A stretch of 64,000 bases of DNA from Microbacterium sp. Marseille-Q6648 (GTDB taxonomy: Bacteria; Actinomycetota; Actinomycetes; Actinomycetales; Microbacteriaceae), in the NCBI RefSeq assembly GCF_943181415.1, contig NZ_CALPBZ010000005.1:1-64000 (forward strand), given 5' to 3'. The position numbers and the translations under genes were made by a program. The notes beneath the pieces are model-generated. The model saw nothing but the letters and a program-made list of their open reading frames with translations, was not told the DNA's origin and searched no databases. Of the stretch, positions 38,301 through 44,300 are shown in pieces (positions within the stretch are counted from its first letter, which is position 1; each line of letters begins with the position of its first letter).

Positions 38301-41300
38301 CCACTCCCCCGGCGAGGCTCAGCTGCACGCTCGTCGCGGCGATCCGCAGCACCGACCGGCCCGCGTCGGGGATGCCCGTGGCGGGGTCGAGCGCGGTGAC
38401 CTGCTCGATCGCGACGTTCGCGGTCAGGGACTGGCCATTCACCGTCAGGGTGAGGCCGGTTCCCTCGAAGCGGATGAACGGACCGGCGGCCAGATCGAGC
38501 GATCGCGTGGCGGTGCCGACGAGAACGGATGCCGTCACACGGGCGGCGGTGGTGTTGAGCGCGAGCGAAAGGGAACCGCTCAGGGAGGCGTCCGCGCCGA
38601 GACGGACCGAGACGGTGCCGTCGATGCGTCCCGCCAGCCCCGTGGCGGTGACGACGAGGATGCCGGAGCCGGCGCTCAGTCGCACACCGATGTCGTCGCT
38701 GACGTCCGCGGCCTCGGCCCCCGGCGTGCCGCCGTCGTCGCCGATGAAGAGCGAGGCGTCGGCGAGACCGATCACCGTCGTGGTGACACCGCCGACGGAG
38801 GTGCGCTCCACGGCGATGTCGGCGCGGATCGTCTGTCCGAGGAACGCCAGGTCGAGACCGGTGAGCGCGACCCGGACGTAGGGTCCGGCGGGGAGCGAGG
38901 TGCTGTCGACCGTGACCGACGCCGGGGCGGTGTTGACGGCGACGTCGGCCTCGACGTCCTCGATGCCCAGGGCGGCGATCGTCACGGTGGCGTTCAGGAC
39001 ACCGGCGATGCCGTCGGCGCGGACGACGAGGTCGCCGGTGATCTCGCCGATCTGCACGGCGTCGCCGAAGACCACGGAGCCGTTGTCGACGGAGAGGGCG
39101 AGGTCGCCTCCGGACCGGTCGAAGCGGAAGTCACCGCTCAGCGTTTGACCGCCGAACGCGAGCATCGCATCGGTGACGGCGAACTCGGTCACGGCGTCGC
39201 CCGTCGCGAAGGTCACCGCGACGCCCGGCTCGGTGCTTCCGGGGATCTCGATGGTCTGGCTGACCGCCTCCCCGGTGGTGTTGACGCGCACGCTGGTGGT
39301 GCCGGTGAGGATCACACCCGCGACGCCGACGAGGCTGACGGTGCCGGTGGCCACCAGGGCGTGCCCGGATGCGGTCTCGACGAGTCCGATGGTGGCGCCG
39401 GTCAGCAGCACGCCCACCGCGAGGGGATTGAGCGCTCCCGAACTGAGGAAGGCCGGACCGCGGCCGAGGAAGACGGTGACGCCCGTTGCGGCCACGACCC
39501 GGACGGGAACGCCCCCGATCACGGTGTCGCTGAAGGTGATGTTGCCCTCGATGGTGACGAAGTCTCCGATGGTGAGGGTGAGGTCGGACGCGGAGAGGCT
39601 GAAGACGATGCCGCCGGGCGCGGGTGCCGGCAGCGTGAAGACGATGCGGGTGCCGCCGACGGTGAGGACGGTGTCGATGGCATCGGCCGTGGTGTTCACC
39701 TGCAGCAGCACCGAGCCGTCGACGGCGACCGCGTCACCGCCGAGCGAGATGGCTCCCGACAGGAATCCGGCGACCCCTCCGCTGCGGATGAGGAAGGCGC
39801 CTTCGCCGTCGTACAGCGACGGGTCGGCGTCTCCGTCGAGTGTCACGTCGACGCCGGTCATGGCCACGACGATCTCGACCGCTCCTGCGGCATCCGTGGA
39901 TCGGGTGAAGGCGAAGGAGCCCGAGATCGTGCCGGCGCCGGCGATGGTGGCCGTGAGCCCATCGACCTCGATGCGCAGGTACGGCCCGGCCGGCAGGACG
40001 CCGGTGCCCGGGTCGAGGGGACCGGGCGTGGTGTTGACGGCGACCGTGACCGTCGTCCCGGTGACCGACACGAGGTCGGGCACGGTCAGGTCGGCGCTGG
40101 CGGTGACGCTGCCGGCGATGCCGGCCGCCGTGATGAGGAAGCTGCCGGTGAGGGCCCGGACTTCGACATAGGGCGTCGCGCTGGGGCCGAGGTCGATGCT
40201 GCCGCCCGAAACGTCGACGCGGTAGGACACCGCACCGGAGGTGACGGTGCGCGCGAACCAGACGGTGCCGGCGATGTCGATACCTGCCACGCGGACGGTC
40301 AGGCTCGTGGCGCCGACGCGGATCGTGCCGGCGGCGATGCCGTCGTGCGCCGAGGCGGCATCCGTGTTGATCTCGACGGTGAGGCTTGCGGCGGTGATGC
40401 TCACGCCGGGGACGGCGAGAGCGGGGGCCCCGCTGAAGGTGCCCCAGATCCCGGATGCGCCGGCGGTCAGCGTCGCGGTGATGCCGGTCAGGGTGGCGAC
40501 GCCGTCGCCGAACACGAGCGAGCCCTGCGTGACCGCGATGGTGGTGGCGGTGGCATCCCGGGTGACGACGACGGTGCCGGTGAGGCGCTGTCCCGCGATC
40601 TCGAGCACGATGTCCGAGCCGGACACCCGCAGGTAGCTTCCGCCGCCGGCGGGGACGACGAGCGCCACGTCGGCGCCGCCGACGTTGACGGTGGTGTCCA
40701 CAGCCGCGCCGGTGGTGTTGACCTCCACCGCCAGCGCGCCGGTGAAGCCGACGCCCGGCAGGGCGAGCGTGACCAGTCCGCTGATGCGTGCGGCGAGGCC
40801 GGCGGTGGTGACCACGAGGGCGCCGGTCGCCCCGCTGACCGCGAGGATCGTGGTGGACCCGGCGGTGAAGGTGAGGCTTCCGCCGGTGAGCGCCGCCCGC
40901 ACGACGGTGGCGCCGGCGGCATCCACACCGCGCTCGAACGCGACGTCGACGGTGAGGGTCTGACCGCCCACCGTGATGACGGTGCCGAGCGCCTCGACGC
41001 GCAGGTAGGGCCCGGCGGGGATCGCCCCGACCGGGGCGCTGCCGGTGTTGACCGCGACGGTCACGCCGGACGCGAAGGTGAATCCGGTGATGTCGGAGGA
41101 CACGGTTGCCGACAGCCGGCCTGCGACCCCCGAGGCGGTGATCACGAGCGAGCCCGTCACGTTCTCGACGGCGAGGAGATCGGACGCGGCTTGCGAGAAC
41201 GCGAACGCGCCGCCGCTCACCGTGATCTCGGTGCGCGTGACGCCGGCGACGCTGGTCCGCGCGACCGTGATCTCGTCGAAGGTCACGGACTGGCCGGCGA

Positions 41301-44300
41301 GCAGGAGCTCCACCGTGGAACCCGTCACGCGCAGGTACGAGGCGCCCGCGGTGGTGTCGACCTCGAGGTCGAGGCCGCTCGAGAACGCGAAGCCGGGCAC
41401 GGCGACCGTCAGGGTGCCGGCGAGGGTGGCCACCGTCGCGCCGGTCGTGCGGGTCCAGGTCAGGGTGCCCGAGCCGCCCGTGAACTGCGCGACCGGGGTC
41501 GCGCCTCCGAAGACAAGGGCGAGGTCGGACGCGGTCACGGCGTAGCCGGCGGTCGTGCGGGCGAACGCGAGGTCGCCCGTCAGCGTCTGGCCGAGCACGA
41601 CGAGGGTCAGTCCCGTTCCGCTGAAGGCGGTGAACGGGTCGCTCGCTCCGGCCACCTCCTCATCGGTGAACGCGATCGTGACGTCACCGGTCCCGTCGGC
41701 GAAGGTCACGGTCTCGTCGATCGCAGTGGCGAACCCGTTGATGCGTGCCCGGAAGTCTCCGGTGAGGGAGATGGCGTTCCAGCCGGTGAGCGAGACCGTT
41801 CCGCGAGCGTCGACGGCGACGTCGGTGCCGCCGCTCGTGGTTTCGACGTAGAGCGCGACCACCGCATCCGAGACGCGCAGCCCGTCGCCGAGGTCGAGCT
41901 CGAGGTTGCGTGCCACCGCGGCGATCGCGGTCCGCCCGGCGACGGTGTCGATCTCGATGCGTCCGGCGAAGGTCGCGTCCACGATGCCGGTGGCGACGAC
42001 GGTGGCCGCGAGCGTTCCGGTAACCCCGGCGGCGGCGAGGACCAGATCGCCGGTGCCCTCGCTGAGGGTGACGACCTGATCGGTACCCTCGCCGATCGTG
42101 GCCCGGAGCCCGGTGATCGCGAGGGTGGTGACCGCATCCTGCCGGGTGAGCCGCACCGCTCCGGTCAGCGTGGCGGTGCCGATCGTGATCGCCACGTCCG
42201 CCGAGACGGCGAGTCCCGCGGTGCCGTCGTACGTGAGGACCGCCGCCGTGAGCGCGAGCCCGGACCCGCCGGCGGTGAAGCCGACGGTGCCGCCGGTGAC
42301 GCGGAGGTCGACGTCGCCGGTGTCGTCGCGAGAGACCAGCGAGAGCGAGCCGCCGGTGATCTGGACCTGGCCGCCGATCGTGGCGCTCACGCCGGCGGCG
42401 GTGAGTGTGAGATCGGAACCCGACTGGCTGAGGGTGGCGGCGGTCGCGCGGAGCTCGGCGATCTCGGTGCCGCCGGAACGGATCGAGATGCCGAAGTCGG
42501 TGTCCGGCGACACCGCGCCTGCGGTGATGAGCAGCGACCCGGCATCGAGGGTGGCGGCCTCGGTCAGCGTGTAGGTCGCCGACACCGCCGCCGTCGCCGT
42601 GATCGACAGGGCGCCGACGGTGAGCGCCAGCACCAGGCCTGCCGAGATCGTCGCCGTGCCGCTGTACGACGGCCCGGCCGAGAGCGATCCGATCGACAGG
42701 GTGATGTCGGTGAGCGTCAGCGCATCGCCGAGGGCCAGGTCGCCGAGGTTCTCGGTGAAGGAGGCGTTCGCGAGGTACGCCTGCAGCTGCTGGACGACGA
42801 GTCCGAGGAGGCCGGCGAGCGGCGACCCGGCGACGTAGTCCGAGAAGTGCGGGAGCGCCGCGGTGAGGGTGCCGGTGCGGGCGTCGTACGTCGTGGCGAT
42901 CGCCTGGAGCGCACCGTTCGGTGCGACGTACCAGATCCGCGCCCCCTGCACGGCGTCATCGACGGCGATGGTGAGGACGGGGGCGATGCGGAAGGTGGTG
43001 ATCTCGGCGCCGGTGCGGGCGTCGTACGCGCGCAGGTCGTAGATCGCCGAGGTGGTCAGCAGTCCCGAGACGCCGCTGTCGCGGGCGGTGATCGTGACCC
43101 AGGCGTCGGCGGGGAGAGATCCGGGGGCGAAGGTGAGGGTCGCGCCGCGGAAGGCGAGGGTTCCGCCGGTGGCGGCGGAGACGAGGATCGCTCCGGCAGG
43201 CGGCGTGATCGCCGGCGTCTGCGGGAGGGTCCCGTCGTCGAGGGTGAGGGATGCGCCCGGGTTCTGCAGGGCGACGGTGGCGGTGAGGCGGATGGCGGAG
43301 GTGGGGGTGGACTGGTCGTTCGCAGCCGGAGGACCGCGGCCCGCCTGGATGTGCACGTCGTCGCCGGCGAAGACGGGGGCGTTGACCGCGACGACGGCGC
43401 TGCGGGTGTGCAGCGGAACGATGACGACCTGGTCGACGGCGAGGTCGAGTCCGCGCCCCGTGGTGTTCGATCCCGTGGCGAGGGCGGTGAGCTCCACGGT
43501 GCCCCCGCTGCGCAGCGGCGCGTCGTCGAGGGCGAGTCCGGTTCCGAGGCCGACGGTGCTCGTCGCGGGGAGCACGGTCGCCGCGAGGCCCCGCACCTCC
43601 ACGCCGGCGACGGTCGCGGTCAGAGCGGCGGCGGCCGCGGCATCCGTCTCCGCCGCGCCGAGCGCGGCGAGCAGCCGCACGGGCGCCGCGACCGGCCGAA
43701 GCGGTGTGGCGGCGGGGGCGGCGGTGGCCGCCGTCGTGGAGGTGCCGGTCGACACCATCCGCACGTCACCGGCGACGACGGCGGCGCGCTCGAGGACCAC
43801 GTGCACGCGATGCGTCCCCAGGACCAGCGCAGCCCCGGCGCCGGTGGCGCGTGCCGAGGCGCGCTGGGTGGCGGTGAGGCTGAGGTCGCCGGTGGCGGTG
43901 AGGGGCGCGCCCGGCGCGGCGGCGGCCGACGTGTCGGCGGTCGACGAGACGAGGGCCCAGCCCGCTCCCCCGTCCGCCAGCGCGGAGTGCCGGGTGCTGG
44001 CCGCGAGGGTCACATCGTCGGCTCCCGAGAGCGCGGCGCCGTCTCGGAGTGCGCTGTCGGCGACGTCGCGGACGACGAGGGCGGCGACCCCGCCGGCGCC
44101 GAGGGCGCGGGAGGTCGCGGCGAAGTCGGACTCGGACTTCAGGTGCAGGTCGGCCCGGCCGACCTCGAGAGTCGCATCGGCGGCGAGGTGCGCGACCGTC
44201 TCGACGAACGCCCGCCCGATCGCGACCGACTGCGCATCGGGGTTCGCCGCCAGCGCGAGAGCAGCGAGGTCGCCGGAAGCACCGGAGGTCGCACCTCGCG

